Source: Rutstroemia sp. NJR-2017a BVV2
Lineage: Eukaryota > Ascomycota > Leotiomycetes > Helotiales > Rutstroemiaceae
NCBI GenBank assembly: GCA_002946415.1
Contig: NJPS01000043.1
Location: 558,001-622,000, forward strand
Length of the DNA stretch: 64,000 bases
Direction of reading: 5' to 3'
The position numbers were made by a program, and so were the translations under genes. This document shows, piece after piece, positions 33,678 to 45,970 of the stretch (its first letter is position 1; each line of letters opens with the position of its first letter). The notes below the pieces were generated by a model. The model searched no databases and had not been told where the DNA came from. It saw only the letters and a list, made by a program, of their open reading frames with translations.

Positions 33678-36171
33678 ATGGCCTTTGGATGGTCGGTTGG
33701 AGATATTATTGCCGGCTTCAAGCTGGTATGGGAGGTGTGGGAAGCCGTGTCCGAAGGCCCTTTGAGCGCAAATTCCGAAGCAACCCAGTTCTTTCAAGAA
33801 TTCCGTATGATCACAAACCGCCTGGACGATTGGGAAGCACGGATGAAAACCTCATCAAAGAGCTCCGACTTCAGCGATGCTCCATTCAAACAGCGATGCG
33901 CCGATTTTCTGGAGAAGTATATGCGCTTGATTCAAACGGCAAATCCTGAAGCAAAAGCATCGAACGGATCTTTACCTGTATGGCTGCGACGATGCAAGTT
34001 TTCAAGAGATCAGATCAACAAGCTCTGTTTACAAATTTCATGGCCCTTTGCAAGAGATGAAGTATCGGACCTCAGAGACCAACTGGTATTGCATCTCAAT
34101 CTGGCCATGTACGACATAACGGAAGAAACAAACAAAGCTGTTCGCCACATAAGGCCAGTCTCATTTAATTTGACACAATTTTGATGCTAACGAGGGTCTA
34201 GTCAAGAATTGCTCTCATCTAATATGAAGTTGGTTTCATCGCACCTCGACTTGGTCTCAGGGGTTACACTCGCCCTCAAGAGTGTAGCTTATCAACTCGA
34301 ACCTGGCTTGCACACAAGGCAAATTGATTATTCTATGCTTCGCCAATTCGAACAAGCCTTAAGTCCACCGCGCCCGCTACAACAATTAGAATGCCACAAC
34401 GAGCTGCAATATCCATGGAGCCAAAGAAATGTGGAGGGCACCCCTGTGGCTGTCGCACGAGCACTTCCTATATTAGGAAGCTCAGAACGTCACGTCATGT
34501 CGGAAAGACTGGGAAACCTTGCCATGAGAAACCTTCCCATAAAACGGGTGGAAACGATTCATTCTGAGTCTAGCGCAACGTCTGATTCTACGGTAGAACG
34601 TCCTGTTGACACGCTAATGTCCAAATTGCGAGCGATGAGAGAACAAATATTTGATGCAGTTGGAATACAGCCCACTCAAGTCACTTTACCTACTCATATA
34701 GAGATTCCGTCATCTCAAACTGGGGCTCGGGATGCCTTGATCAAGGAGCTCGAAGCGTGGCACCTACTCGAGGAAAGAATCCAACGAGAGATCCTACATC
34801 CCGCACATTTCATCGTTCAATCATCAACAGATCCCGTTCCTACGACTCAGAAGTCTCATCGTAGAAGCGGGAGCTCTTCTCGCGACAACATCACTTCGAC
34901 ATCCACAACACCTCTCGGAACATCTCCGAGGAACACCACTCTTGGGACACCACACGGTAGCCCGACTTACAATCGCGAATTCTTCGAAAACTCTCAAGGT
35001 TTCAATCAACATAGTAGAGCTCTCTCCACTGCTTCATCATCCTCGATATCTTCCTCGATACGTCTCGACCCGTCAATCTCAGTATACATGCGAGTTTTTC
35101 TTCTCCATATCACTGCTGAGAGACTAATCAGTCAACAGACAATCCCCAAAATCCGGCATGTATTGCACTATTCACTCAATCACAAGGTCTGAAAAAGGCG
35201 ATGTTGTAGCAATACAAAGCACCAGCCAAGATCGTCGAATAGAGATCCGGCACACAACAGATCCTTCCACTCCATCGCCATGTGAAACAGCAATGACACC
35301 ATTCCTCGACAACCATCATGTTCACAAAGATGATTCGCACAGATTTCGAGTGCAGATGAAAGGTTCCCATAGACTCAAAATAACTAGTACGGATCACAAT
35401 TCCCATCAAAAGGTGGAAAGATACAGCTGTCCGCCTATCTATTATTTTTTCAATAAAAATGGTAGGATCTCTCACGGATCATACCATAGCTACATCTACT
35501 AACCCTCTCAGATTATTTAGAATTCCAGTACCTTATGCTTCTCAAAGAAGTCGTCTTCTGCGTAGATATCCAGTGGATCAAAACGACCAAAGAAAAAGAC
35601 AAACAATCTAACTACGTCACATTACGCGTCCTTCAGGACCCAGTGTCTCGAGCACGGTCGATCCTATATTTCCGTGGATGTTCGCCCAATGCTTACGGAC
35701 CGTGGGGTTTTGAGGAGTGGCCAGGTAATCATGCATATCGCACCTCTTTGTAGGAACTATAACTGACGCCATGAAATGCAGTATCGATATTTCAAAAGCC
35801 CAAGGAACCAAACATCAGAACCGCCACATTAACACTAGAGAGTGCAGACGGCCGACCACTCTCCGCCGCCAAGAACCGAACGTCCTCGTTCAAGAGACAG
35901 AGCACCCAAGGAAGTATCACAACAATCGGTTCGCAGGAATCTAGCACGGTGGCTTACGGAAGGTTACAAGAGCGCGCGGGAAGGAGAATCAAGGGCTTGA
36001 TTGTGGAATTCTATGATGCTAAGGGTATGTATGCTCGCCCATTGAGGATGAAGATCAGCGCTGATTGATATCATAGATTGCCATGCGTTCTGGAAAGAAT
36101 TCACAACTGAAGAGTCCATGTTCGATACTAGCATGTCGCTGGGGACGTCGGAGCTCGCGGAACTTGCTTGA
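33678..36171 (+). CDS. Protein with fungal STAND-type N-terminal segment
   Basis: The opening MAFGWSVGDIIAGFKLVWEV is the typical start of the small helical domain that fungi place in front of NOD/STAND or ankyrin proteins; here no NACHT/NB-ARC P-loop follows. Modelled exons: 33678-34153, 34202-35071, 35139 (or 35187)-35461, 35512-35724, 35782-36024, 36077-36171, giving 739 (or 723) residues. The first intron appears to use a GC donor (AAG|GCCAGT) with a perfect CTAAC branch site, since no in-phase GT donor exists nearby. Residues about 160-450 are helical then Ser/Thr-rich, and the last ~230 residues include YGPWGFEEWP and a final RRIKGLIVEFYDAKDCHAFW that looks like a PH-like or small C-terminal domain. 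The exon 2/3 boundary is the weakest part. A role in non-self response or signalling is only suggested by the N-terminal type. Confidence 0.68.
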
Positions 36172-36426
36172 TGGCTGGCGTATACTTTGCCGATTGCTGC
36201 CACGAATATGAGTATGTGTACGTTAAGGGTCATTGGTATAGGTGTGGTGCATTCGGAGTCTTGGTGAAGGCGGTGTTGATTGGATAAACTGTACGAAATA
36301 TAGACGGGCTGGGCTTGGTTAAATGATACCCTATAGGATTGATGGCGCTTTTGGGAATTTAGATGTGGGAATATGATAAAAAGCGTGCGCAGTGTAGAAG
36401 AGGAGGAGGATATAATTAGAAGTAGG

Positions 36427-36586
36427 AGAGCACGGGAACTAAACTACATCTAGAGAATAAGAAGAAGACCCTCGTAATGACAGTCATCTCCAAACTATAA
36501 GAGATGGTAGGAAAAAGCACAGGGAAATGAAAAGTCTAGGGGACAAGAAGAATCCTCGTAATGATAGTTATTCCAGACCTAAACTA
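36427..36586. repeat. Diverged two-copy tandem repeat of ~75 bp
   Basis: Copy 1 (36427-36499) and copy 2 (36516-36586) share AGCAC(G/A)GG, then AAGAAGA..CCTCGTAATGA and a closing CCAAACTAT/CCTAAACTAT in the same order. Confidence 0.6.
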
Positions 36587-39500
36587 TGTGTGTGTGCGAA
36601 TTATCCGGAACAAACAGCTTTGCTTTATATTCGGTGAAGGTACTCGCACTTGTGCCAAACCCGCATCGCTTCAAGCACTCACTCGGTTGCTGTAGCCCGT
36701 GGGGAGGCAGGGGCTGCTGAGTTAGAGGGGGAGGTGGAGTGGTTGTTGATATTAAATGAGATTATATTATAGAACTCGACATGGGAGTTGGAGAGGGAAT
36801 AGATTTATTGCTGGAGTGTAATGGTTTGACGGTATAGGGAATAGGATTTGAAGAAGGAAGGAAGGAGGAAGGAAGAAGAACGCTGTCGCAATCTGCGAGT
36901 GTGGGGAGAAAGTACTGTGCGAGGAAAATATATTAGGCCGGTACGTGTGGAGTCATTGGGGTAAGGAATGTATATGGCGGAGTGATGTATAAAGAGTATG
37001 AGAGGAACTAGGGTGGTTGGGCGAGGTTCTCCGGCGCTCGAGTCAAGGAGGAAAGGAAGGTGTTTGCTGACATTCTTCGGTTGATGCTTGCATAGATCAA
37101 GATTAGATGCGTGTGTTGAGGATGTCAAGGATTGAAGAAATGGATAGTTGGGAGGTTGTATGGATCGCCTCAATCAGGTGTTGGGGATTGATAGTAAAGT
37201 TGGATTTTGTATGCATTGGGTGTCATGGTCGGTGAACTATATCTGTGAGGGATGTGATGGGATGAATATATGCAGCTGTTTGTCCTGATGGGTTGGTTCG
37301 TATTGAGAGGAACACGTTAGGTTGGTGGGTGCCGATGTTGAGGTATCGAGCAACTCAGGGAAAGCAAACTATTCGTGCCTACCCTCACACCGGTTCTCAA
37401 TGACGGACTGTAGTATTTAAGCAACGAAACGGTCGTGCCGAGTCCATCGTTGTGTATGGAGAAAACGGTCCCAAAAATTTGTTGTTGACGGAGGTTTCCT
37501 TTTTCATTAGAGCCTCCACAACTCATATCCCCGCCTATGACCATCGGTCAATGAGTCAATGATATCGCCCTCTCGTGGAATAAATATTTTCCGGCAATTC
37601 TATACTACTTGGTTGATTGTCCAGTCACTTGACACAGACCGCAAGGCAAACACTAGGTGATAAATTCTGGGGGCTCACTACCGTTGGCAAGTATACTGCA
37701 ATTCGTCCGTCCTAGGAAAAGAAGAAAGGAAGTTCTCGTGTCCAAGATCAAGTGACTTCCATCCACCTTTAGCAACTGAGAGAAAATTTCCCCATCTCCG
37801 GTGCAACTCCGACAGTCGTGGAAACCCCATTTCGACGTGCGGGTTTGTGTCTCTGCAGATTGTTAATATCCGTCCCAGATAGCGACAATTAAAGAAAGGG
37901 GTAAATGGAGCCCGGAGGATAATAACCTCGAAAGATAGAGACGGTCATATGTCATGGTGGTAGCTGTAGTGATCATAATCGTCTTCGATATTCGTCTTGG
38001 CATCCAGTGGGGAGAAAGTGGCGCTCTACTTGACGGCGACAACATCGGACGGTACAAATGCGGGTGGCAAATTTGTCCAGGCAGTTTTGATGCGTTTTTC
38101 TCTGGGAGACGAGCCGCTTTTGCAGGAATCCCCAACGGCACGCGTTCTTCGTTGAGTGAGTCGAAGCTCTTCTAGAAGTCTTCGAGGAGCCTGGTAAATA
38201 TAAATATGTCCTGCAGCCGTCTATGTCCTGTCCGACACCACGATGATAATTAAGGTGCATGAGACTGGGATCATTTCACATGATCAAATTCAAACCATAC
38301 ACCGGCAGATATCTATCATATCGGAATTAATAGATGCGCAATTGACAACGGTCGCGGCAGATGGCTCCCGGCTGGCGATACCTGACAAGATTATTTCGGG
38401 AAATGAAGTGATATGTGCGTGCGGAGTGATACGGATGACCTTCCAGAGCATAAATAGGTCTTTTGTATGTGTATTTTGGTTTGGACAAGTGGTGATAGTG
38501 ATATGTGCAACGGCTCGACGTCAGGTCTTCCAAGCCGAAGCTCTCGAGGGGAAATTCCCCCTCCGAGCCGAGCTCTAGTTCATGTAGGACTAGGTTCGAC
38601 TTCTCTGCCCCCACCTAGAAACTTGGCCGATTCGAGGATGGTACGGTAGGTATTCAGTATAGCACAGATCCCCTGAACCAAAGTTCGCATTCTGCGGGTC
38701 TGGGAAGAGAATGTTCCAATGTTGTTGATTTGACTTACGATGTGGTTTCCGAGACGTGGAAGAAAGGATGGATGATATCAATCAATAATGCAGCCCAAGA
38801 GTTCCAGCGTGAGCTCACCATCCAATATGTATAGAAAGGGATTCACCTCAGATCGTCGATGACTTCCGTCGCCGCTTTGTTGGATTGCAATTCATTACAT
38901 TATGTACCCATGTATGTATAACCATGCAAGTCGGAAGGAAGATATGCTGGGGAATTGTGATCTACAGTGAAGCCGAAACACGTCAGTTACTACATTTCTG
39001 CAATGTACTGCTTCGAGCACCAAGCGATAGGCAAAAACAACAGCGATTATAGGGTGTCGTCGGCAACATACCTCGTCGCCGTTGTCTGCACCCAACCCCT
39101 TATCTGCATCGCTTCTCAAGCTTACTCCACACATTAGATATTTTTAGAAGTACGACTAGAGGATGTACATCGTACGCTTCAATTTGTAGATACTTGTACC
39201 GCTGTATATCCTCAATTATTCGTCAAAATCCACTTTTTGTTTCAAGCCGCACAAACGAGGAGGGACAGGAAAACGGAAAATGGATCACGGACTCCAGTCC
39301 AGTCGAGCTAAGCAGAGAGGCCAGAAGCAAGCGCTAAAGCTGGAGAAGCAAGACATGTCACCAATTAGGCTTAGTCGCAGTCGTCCCAATAGCGGCGATA
39401 TTTCATGCCGAGTCACGTGTAGATACTAGACCCCGAATAATCTCACACCGGCAGTGATGGATGGTGGAGTTTGTTTGGTGGTTACATCGTCCAGACACAC

Positions 39501-40472
39501 ACCCAGAGTAGATTTGCAGGCTGAGATGCGTGGAGGGGAAAACGGCCAATGGTTGAGTGGCTTTGAGCTTAGTACGGCATCCCGTGTACAGAGTGGGAGT
39601 ATACACGACGTATATATATAGGGGGGATAGGGAATATTTGGGACGACTACTTCGTGGGTCGTACATACCAGCATAAAGAAGTGGGAGGCAAAAGTGCATA
39701 ATGTGGAAGTAAGTAAGTACTTTGTGCCTTCGTAGATACTTTACTGTGCAGAGGCCAGAGCATAGAGTTGGTTTTGGAGAGGATTCAAATTCTCCTGATT
39801 GAAATCGAGTGTTGCAGGGGAACAGGGACAATCAGCCAAGCAGCCAATCTGATATTGGCAAACATCGGATCAAACAGACCCTGATATGATCCCCTACCCT
39901 TATTTATCGGGATATCTTCATTTCGTTTCATGTATTCATATCTCCCAAGCCAAGTACTGTACAGTCTGTACCCATACTATGCGCGTCCATCAGGTATCCA
40001 GGCCAGACGCCATCGCCTTTCTCTTCCTCTTCTTGGTGGGTTTTCATGGGTTTTCGGTACACAGAGGGCGATACAAGAGGTACAGAGAAGAGGTACAAGA
40101 AGTACAAAGCGCCGAAGTAATAATAAAAAGTCCCGATCACGTTTCCCTGAAATGACAGCTACAGCTGGACAGAGGGCAGCTACAGCTTCCGAAATCCTTG
40201 CAATTTCCCCAAGGCCATTTCCCATGATTTCCCATTGTGCTGTCCACTTCCGTTTCCCTAAGCAAAAGAGCTTCGACTTGACCTTACCGCACCTGGACAT
40301 CCTGGACCCTTCCCAGCACGAGGGAAAAAGTTAACCCCTTTTGCCATAGAATCGCCCTCCCAGCCAGTCAGAGCTGCAGATTCTGGAAAGTAGAACGCAG
40401 AACCGACGCAGAAAGCAGTGAATGAACATTCTAGGTGTCCGTATTATTTTTTGGGGAATTTCGACGACCTCC

Positions 40473-40529
40473 ATTCACAACTCACAACTCATAACTCACA
40501 ACTCACCACTTACAACCCACAACCCACAG
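40473..40529. repeat. CACAACTCA-type simple repeat
   Basis: A degenerate array of a 7- to 9-base unit (CACAACTCA, ATAACTCA, CACAACCCA) about 540 bases upstream of the septin start. Confidence 0.7.
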
Positions 40530-41062
40530 CCAGTTCCCAATCCACCACCACCGCTCGTCCTTAACCCATTCTTGTTCTTGACAATCGTTTATTATAACTT
40601 CAACCTTTCCCTTCTGACAAATACCTCCTACCACACCCAGTACTAAGCCATTGCGTCGTACCTGTCTATCCTTTTATTGGTTCATCGATACTTGCTAGTA
40701 TCCATCGCATAACGCAGACGCGGATCAATACTCTAAACACCATTGGTTGAGGAAGCCAAAGAAAATAATTCTGGTACGTGCAATACAATACTTCGTATTC
40801 CTTCCTGCATGAATTGTACTGTACATCACCCCATCAACTCAAGCTTCAGAAATACCAGCTTCATAGTTGGCTCTTCTACACGCATTTCTTGTTTGCTTTG
40901 CGACCCCCGACCTTGCTGCTGTTCGTTGACATCTTCTTGTTTGTTGATCACCCTGAGGAGAGAGGAGCTAATTTCCCTTCTTTTGCCGATAGATTAGAAC
41001 CTCCTACCTTCTTTCTTCACACGACAACAACTACATTCGATCCTTCTACATCAATCATAACA

Positions 41063-43188
41063 ATGGGTAAGCAATTTTATTTCTTTCTCTCTCGAGGAAC
41101 TCAATATCTGGGAGGAAATGGAGACATCATCATCTCGCCGAATGCGACCACCATCAACCGGCCACCGTCTCAGGATATTCGAATCAACCAATGCTGTGCA
41201 CTTCGCCGACATATTCACTGTTTATCCCGCACCGTTCCTTGTGCGAAAAGAGTTTCTTGAACCATCCGACAAGCTCGCACACGACCGTTGGCCAATTCGC
41301 ATCACGACCAGTACCACCAATCTCCGAAAGGTGTTATGAACTCAAACCAGCCAGATCCAGCATTTGTTCCGCCGCAGACAATAATGTTACAGAACGCTTG
41401 GGGGAGTATGTGGCAGCAACCTCATGTGGCTCGTCCTGAACATTTGGTCCGATCTGAAAGCACAAGCAAAGGCATGTCAACGCCTAAGGGATCTACCGAC
41501 GGCAATGATCAACAATGCATATGCCCCGGAAGTTTGCATAGGCAATATCGAGGAGCGGCACGTGGCAGTCAATATCGGAGCATGCTTGATGTCGAGGAAG
41601 CTCCAAGTTTGGAGCAAATTTCCGTGGACCATCATGAGTCGATGGAGCACTGGGTTGCAGATAAACTGCGACAAGCATCGCGGAATTATAGTACTACTTC
41701 GAAAGACTGGGCTGACATATTACCTCTTTATACAGCTGCCAACGGAGCCCCTGCGGCACCTTCTCGTGCATCCCCAATTCCTAATGGCGCGCCATCATCC
41801 CCTCTCGAAATCCCAATGACTGTGAGCTCGTCGGATCCAAAAATTGCTGCTCAACAGGCCAGCGACATGAAGAACATTGTGCGGAGAAAGTTGACCGGAT
41901 ATGTTGGTTTCGCAAACCTACCAAATCAATGGCACAGAAAGAGTGTTCGAAAAGGATTCAACTTCAACGTTATGGTTGTCGGTAAGTGGAGTTGTTGAAC
42001 AAGATCTAGCAGTAGACCCCATCTAACTTCGTGGCAGGTGAATCTGGACTTGGAAAGTCGACTTTGGTCAACACTCTCTTCAACACCTCTTTATACCCAC
42101 CAAGAGAACGTAAAGGACCAAGTCTCGATATCATCCCAAAAACCGTTTCCATTCAATCCATCAGCGCAGACATCGAGGAGAATGGTGTTCGTTTACGCCT
42201 GACAGTGGTTGATACTCCTGGTTTTGGTGACTTCGTTAACAACGATGAGTCGTGGCGACCAATTGTGGACAACATTGAGCAACGTTTCGATGCTTACTTG
42301 GATGCCGAGAACAAGGTCAACCGTATGAATATTGTCGATAACCGTGTACATGCCTGTGTTTATTTCATCCAGCCTACTGGACACGCCCTGAAGCCGTTGG
42401 ATGTTGAAGTTATGCGCAGACTTCACACCAAAGTCAATTTGATCCCAGTCATTGCCAAGGCTGACACACTTACTGATGAAGAAATCACCGCTTTTAAGCT
42501 GAGAGTAAGTTTTGTGGCTGCAGATTACATTACCGAGACTAACGAGTTCTAGATCTTGGCCGATATCAAGTACCATGACATTCACATCTTTGAAGGCCCC
42601 CACTACGAAAAAGATGATGAAGAGACGATTGCCGAAAACAAGGAGATTATGGACAAAGTACCATTTGCTGTTGTTGGTGCCAATTCAGAGGTTACAAACA
42701 GTGAGGGTCGCAAAGTTCGAGGACGTCAATATCCATGGGGTATCATTGAAGTTGATAACGAGGAACACTGCGATTTCGTCAAGCTGCGACAAATGCTCAT
42801 CCGAACACACATGGAGGAACTCAAAGAACACACCAACAACGCTCTTTACGAGAACTACAGATCTGAGAAGCTCACTTCAATGGGTGTTGCTCAAGATCCT
42901 AGCGTCTTCAAGGAGGTCAACCCTGCTGTCAAGCAAGAGGAAGAACGTACCTTACACGAGCAGAAGCTTGCCAAGATGGAGGCCGAAATGAAGATGGTCT
43001 TCCAACAAAAGGTCGCTGAAAAGGAAAGCAAGTTGAAGCAGAGCGAAGAAGAGCTGTACGCACGTCATCGTGAGATGAAGGAACAACTCGAACGACAACG
43101 TCAAGAACTAGAGGAGAAGAAATCAAGGATCGAAAGCGGAAGACCAATAGAAAAGGAAGGAAAGAGGAAGGGCTTCTCACTTCGTTAA
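41063..43188 (+). CDS. aspB: Septin, Cdc3/AspB orthologue
   Basis: A GTP-binding cytoskeletal protein that polymerises with other septins into rods, rings and filaments at septa, branch points and infection structures. Exons 41063-41066 (ATGG only), 41736-41981, 42038-42504, 42553-43188 sum to 451 codons (450 residues). The spliced start reads [20 protein letters not shown], which matches the N-terminus of AspB-type septins, and the 669-base first intron starts GTAAGC. The polybasic membrane-binding element is at [21 protein letters not shown]1 is [10 protein letters not shown]3 is DTPGF, G4 is AKAD; the septin unique element includes [19 protein letters not shown]. The last ~80 residues are a coiled coil ([20 protein letters not shown]) ending with a basic tail. 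Earlier ATGs within the intron would add residues that no septin has. Confidence 0.95.
41067..41735 (+). other. Long first intron of the septin gene
   Basis: 669 bases between a 4-nt coding exon and exon 2. GTAAGC at the 5' end and TTTATACAG at the 3' end. It contains open frames that run into exon 2 but do not look like septin; such an intron may carry regulatory elements. Confidence 0.8.
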
Positions 43189-45184
43189 GAGACCAGCTCA
43201 GCCGGACGACGAGAGGACCTGCCTTAACGATGGTACCGACACGACCCTTACAACACTTTACAATTTCAATTCATGTCTCTTTAATCATTGATCCTTAATA
43301 CTGGCAGTTGACGACAGCGGGCGCATGGAGACGATTGTTGGCAGGGGCGAATTAGGCGCGATCGGCTTCTGCGAGGCAGTTCGTAGTTCCAATACATGAG
43401 GGCTTGCATCCAAACAAAAACGAGAGTGTTCATTCGGAAGGCGTCTGCTTGCACATGGAAAGAAATCGAAAATGATGGATAGAGAAACTTTCACCAAAAG
43501 GATGACGTTCGCATGCATACTCGTTAAAAAGCAAATGTTCGGGCCTGCCTTTTCTTCTTCTGCTTCTTCTTCGTCCTTTAACCTCAAGCTCAAAAAGAAC
43601 TCATTTCTTGTGCCGGATGGATGGATGGACGGATGGATGGGGAAATTTTATTTATTTGTCTCTCTTTTCTGCCTTCGGATAAAGAAAAAAAAACCTACTC
43701 TGTATTTATTATGATAGCTCGACAGCACCCCCCGACCTCTTTTTTTTCTTCTGATTTTGTTTTCCTTTTTCGCTACTCTAACCTACCTTAGTCTTGCGTT
43801 TCCTTGGCTGTTTTGTTGTTGTCAACTTGTCCTTCCTCGTTTCTTATTTTCGAAAACCCTTTGCTGTTGCTGATAACTACTCTACCGACCCTACCTTACT
43901 TAACTTTTGCTTTGTAATGGAATGAAAATATGAAAAAGAATGGCTTGATTTTTTGAGGGTGTTGGTGGTGTGTGATTTGTTTGTGAAATGCGATGTGATT
44001 TGATTTGATGGGTTGTGTGTGGTGCCATGTGCGGTGTTGTGTTATAAAGTGTATGCTGCGATGTGTTGTTAGAGCGATGCTTATGATCGTGTTGTTTGCT
44101 TGGTTAGTTAGGTAGGTATATCGAGTGGTGATGTTATTGATGTCTGCTCTGTGAGTAAGGTGGGGTTGATGGGATGAATTTCTTGCTGTCTTGCTTTCTT
44201 TCTCTCCTTTTCTTCTCTTCTCCCCGTTTTCGCTCTGCTTCATTTCTATCGAATCTTTCTCCCATCTCCCTTCTTTTACTCAGTTTTCTATGCTTTGGGA
44301 TTACTATTTCTTATCCTATGCTGTCTTTTTGCTCTTAACTTATAAACAGTCTATATGTATACAAGTTGGCGCTTTTATTATTCATTTGCTTAAGTCGCAC
44401 TTCTTGTTCTTCGTTTGCTGGAGTGATGGCTAATATCGTTTGTATCTATCTTGCTTGGAACTTGATGTGGTTCAATCCGTTTCATCCATTTGATGTTGTA
44501 TGCAACGAAGCGGGAACTGCAACTGGAACTGAGGGAGGGGATATTGAAAAGATTGGGGGTGAGATGGGGGATTGCGGTTCGGGAGAGTGGTTGGGATATA
44601 GTTCCCTTGTTTCGCTTTTGTTTTGTTTTGTTTTCTGGGGGCTTGAGAGAGGTGGAGGATTGGGGGGAGGTCTGTAAGGGAGAGAAGGGGGAGGAGAAGG
44701 AGGAGGGGTAGGATGGTGGAAGAAGGATGTTAGGGGAGTGTATAGGCGAACAAGCAGGATGGATATATGAGATTGGTAAGGAGCTTTTAGTATTTTGGGC
44801 TGTTTGGTTGGTAGGTGTGGGTGGAAGACTCCGAGAGAGATTAGAGATCTAGATACACTTTCTGCATCCAAAATCTGAATTCTTGGGAATTTCTTTCGGC
44901 AGCTTACAGCCTAAACTGTACTGTAACCGTCTGCTTATTCACCCCCGGTTTACCACCTATATGTTGTGGGGTAGTATTGGAACATTGAACCCTTGTGGTC
45001 GGTTGTCACGAGCTGAGTGCTAGCGTGTTACGCCGCGTACACGCATGCTAATAACCAAATTTCCTCAGCATATCTGTCGTTGTGTTTCTTTATTCTTCAA
45101 GTAACCTCACCTCCTCTTCTTCGGATCTATGGCACTGATCAGAGCATTATTTTCAACCCGAGTCCAATCCCCAAACATCTCATC
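43189..45184. other. Intergenic low-complexity DNA, no gene seen
   Basis: 3' flank of the septin, then pyrimidine-rich and T-rich DNA with many short tracts. Open frames at 43896-44243 and 44482-44871 are low-complexity artefacts. Confidence 0.5.
43614..43640. repeat. GGAT microsatellite
   Basis: Six to seven GGAT units with one GGAC interruption, about 430 bases beyond the septin stop. Confidence 0.85.
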
Positions 45185-45970
45185 ATGCCTGCTTCTCATA
45201 GCTACGCAAATATTGCACCCGGCTTGCTCTCACCATCACCATCATCCGCTAGACCTCGAACAACATTCCCCACTCTACCCCGCGAACTTCGAGATAAGTG
45301 CTATACAATGGCCTTGAGAACCCCACTTCCTATTGTGGTATGGTCTGGAATACGTCCCTTTTCCTTTATAGAGGGCTTTGAAAAAGCAACAGAGTATCGA
45401 GCTGCAACTGCCGACGTGCGAACCATTTTTCTAAATCTCATTCGATGCAATGGCACTATAGCTTCTGAGGCTGCGATGGTATTCTATCGCAAGAATCGAT
45501 TTTTTTTCTCGGGTGATTGGACGTGGGAAACAGTTGTGGAATGGTTGGTGAACATTGGACCAACAAATCGTGCTTCTATTTCTCAAATAGAGCTACATAC
45601 ATGGAGTCCTGCACATGCATGGGAAGCATTAGATGGGCATCAGTATGCAATTGCTAATGCCCGAGAACCGCCCTTCCCACTGAGTCCTTATTTGTTTGAT
45701 GATGCGGAGTTACTTTTCACTATGGATCTTCCAAATGTAATGAAGAAACTATGCGAGGGAATGAGTGATGTTGAAGTTCTATGGAGTGGTACTATTTATA
45801 AGTCGGTATTTGATGACGAGGAAGCTGAGATTGAGACATTTTGGGAGATAGTGGCTGTGCAAGAGGAAAATAGAGCAGGAACTGAAGGACTGCCTGCTGC
45901 TGCACGGTTTGTTTTAAAGAGAAAGCATAGGGCTATCGTTGGCCGCAAAACCTCTCTTTCCGGACGTTGA
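45185..45970 (+). CDS. 2EXR-like fungal protein
   Basis: An intronless 261-residue protein. Residues about 25-50 read TTFPTLPRELRDKCYTMALR, the opening of the 2EXR domain, an F-box-like module very common in Leotiomycetes. Next come conserved-looking elements LNLIRCNGTIASEAAMVFYRKNRFFF, where the N-x-L-I-R-x-N...A..VFY pattern closely matches the second half of this family, and a segment with W-T-W-E. The C-terminus ends in a basic KRKHRAIVGRKTS stretch. Function of the family is largely unknown; a ubiquitin-linked adaptor role is inferred from the F-box resemblance. The ATG at 45185 is chosen because the upstream frame reads like leader. It has no paralogue in the window apart from the more distant F-box-like gene at 14 kb. 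Confidence 0.8.
   Translation: MPASHSYANIAPGLLSPSPSSARPRTTFPTLPRELRDKCYTMALRTPLPIVVWSGIRPFSFIEGFEKATEYRAATADVRTIFLNLIRCNGTIASEAAMVFYRKNRFFFSGDWTWETVVEWLVNIGPTNRASISQIELHTWSPAHAWEALDGHQYAIANAREPPFPLSPYLFDDAELLFTMDLPNVMKKLCEGMSDVEVLWSGTIYKSVFDDEEAEIETFWEIVAVQEENRAGTEGLPAAARFVLKRKHRAIVGRKTSLSGR

Larger units (their letters stand above)
36172..41062. other. Long gene-free stretch before the septin gene
   Basis: Almost 4.9 kb with no supportable protein gene. Open frames at 36805-37173, 37863-38260, 38243-38614, 39403-39831 and 39930-40334 overlap each other on opposite strands and lack motifs. The last part has CT-rich promoter-like DNA. Untranslated exons, non-coding RNA or distant regulatory DNA for the septin could be here, but nothing specific is seen. 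Confidence 0.45.

Noticed and set aside
41288..41735. Upstream in-frame extension of the septin
   Set aside because: The extra residues do not resemble any septin N-terminus, and an ATGG exon with a good donor gives the expected [12 protein letters not shown] start.
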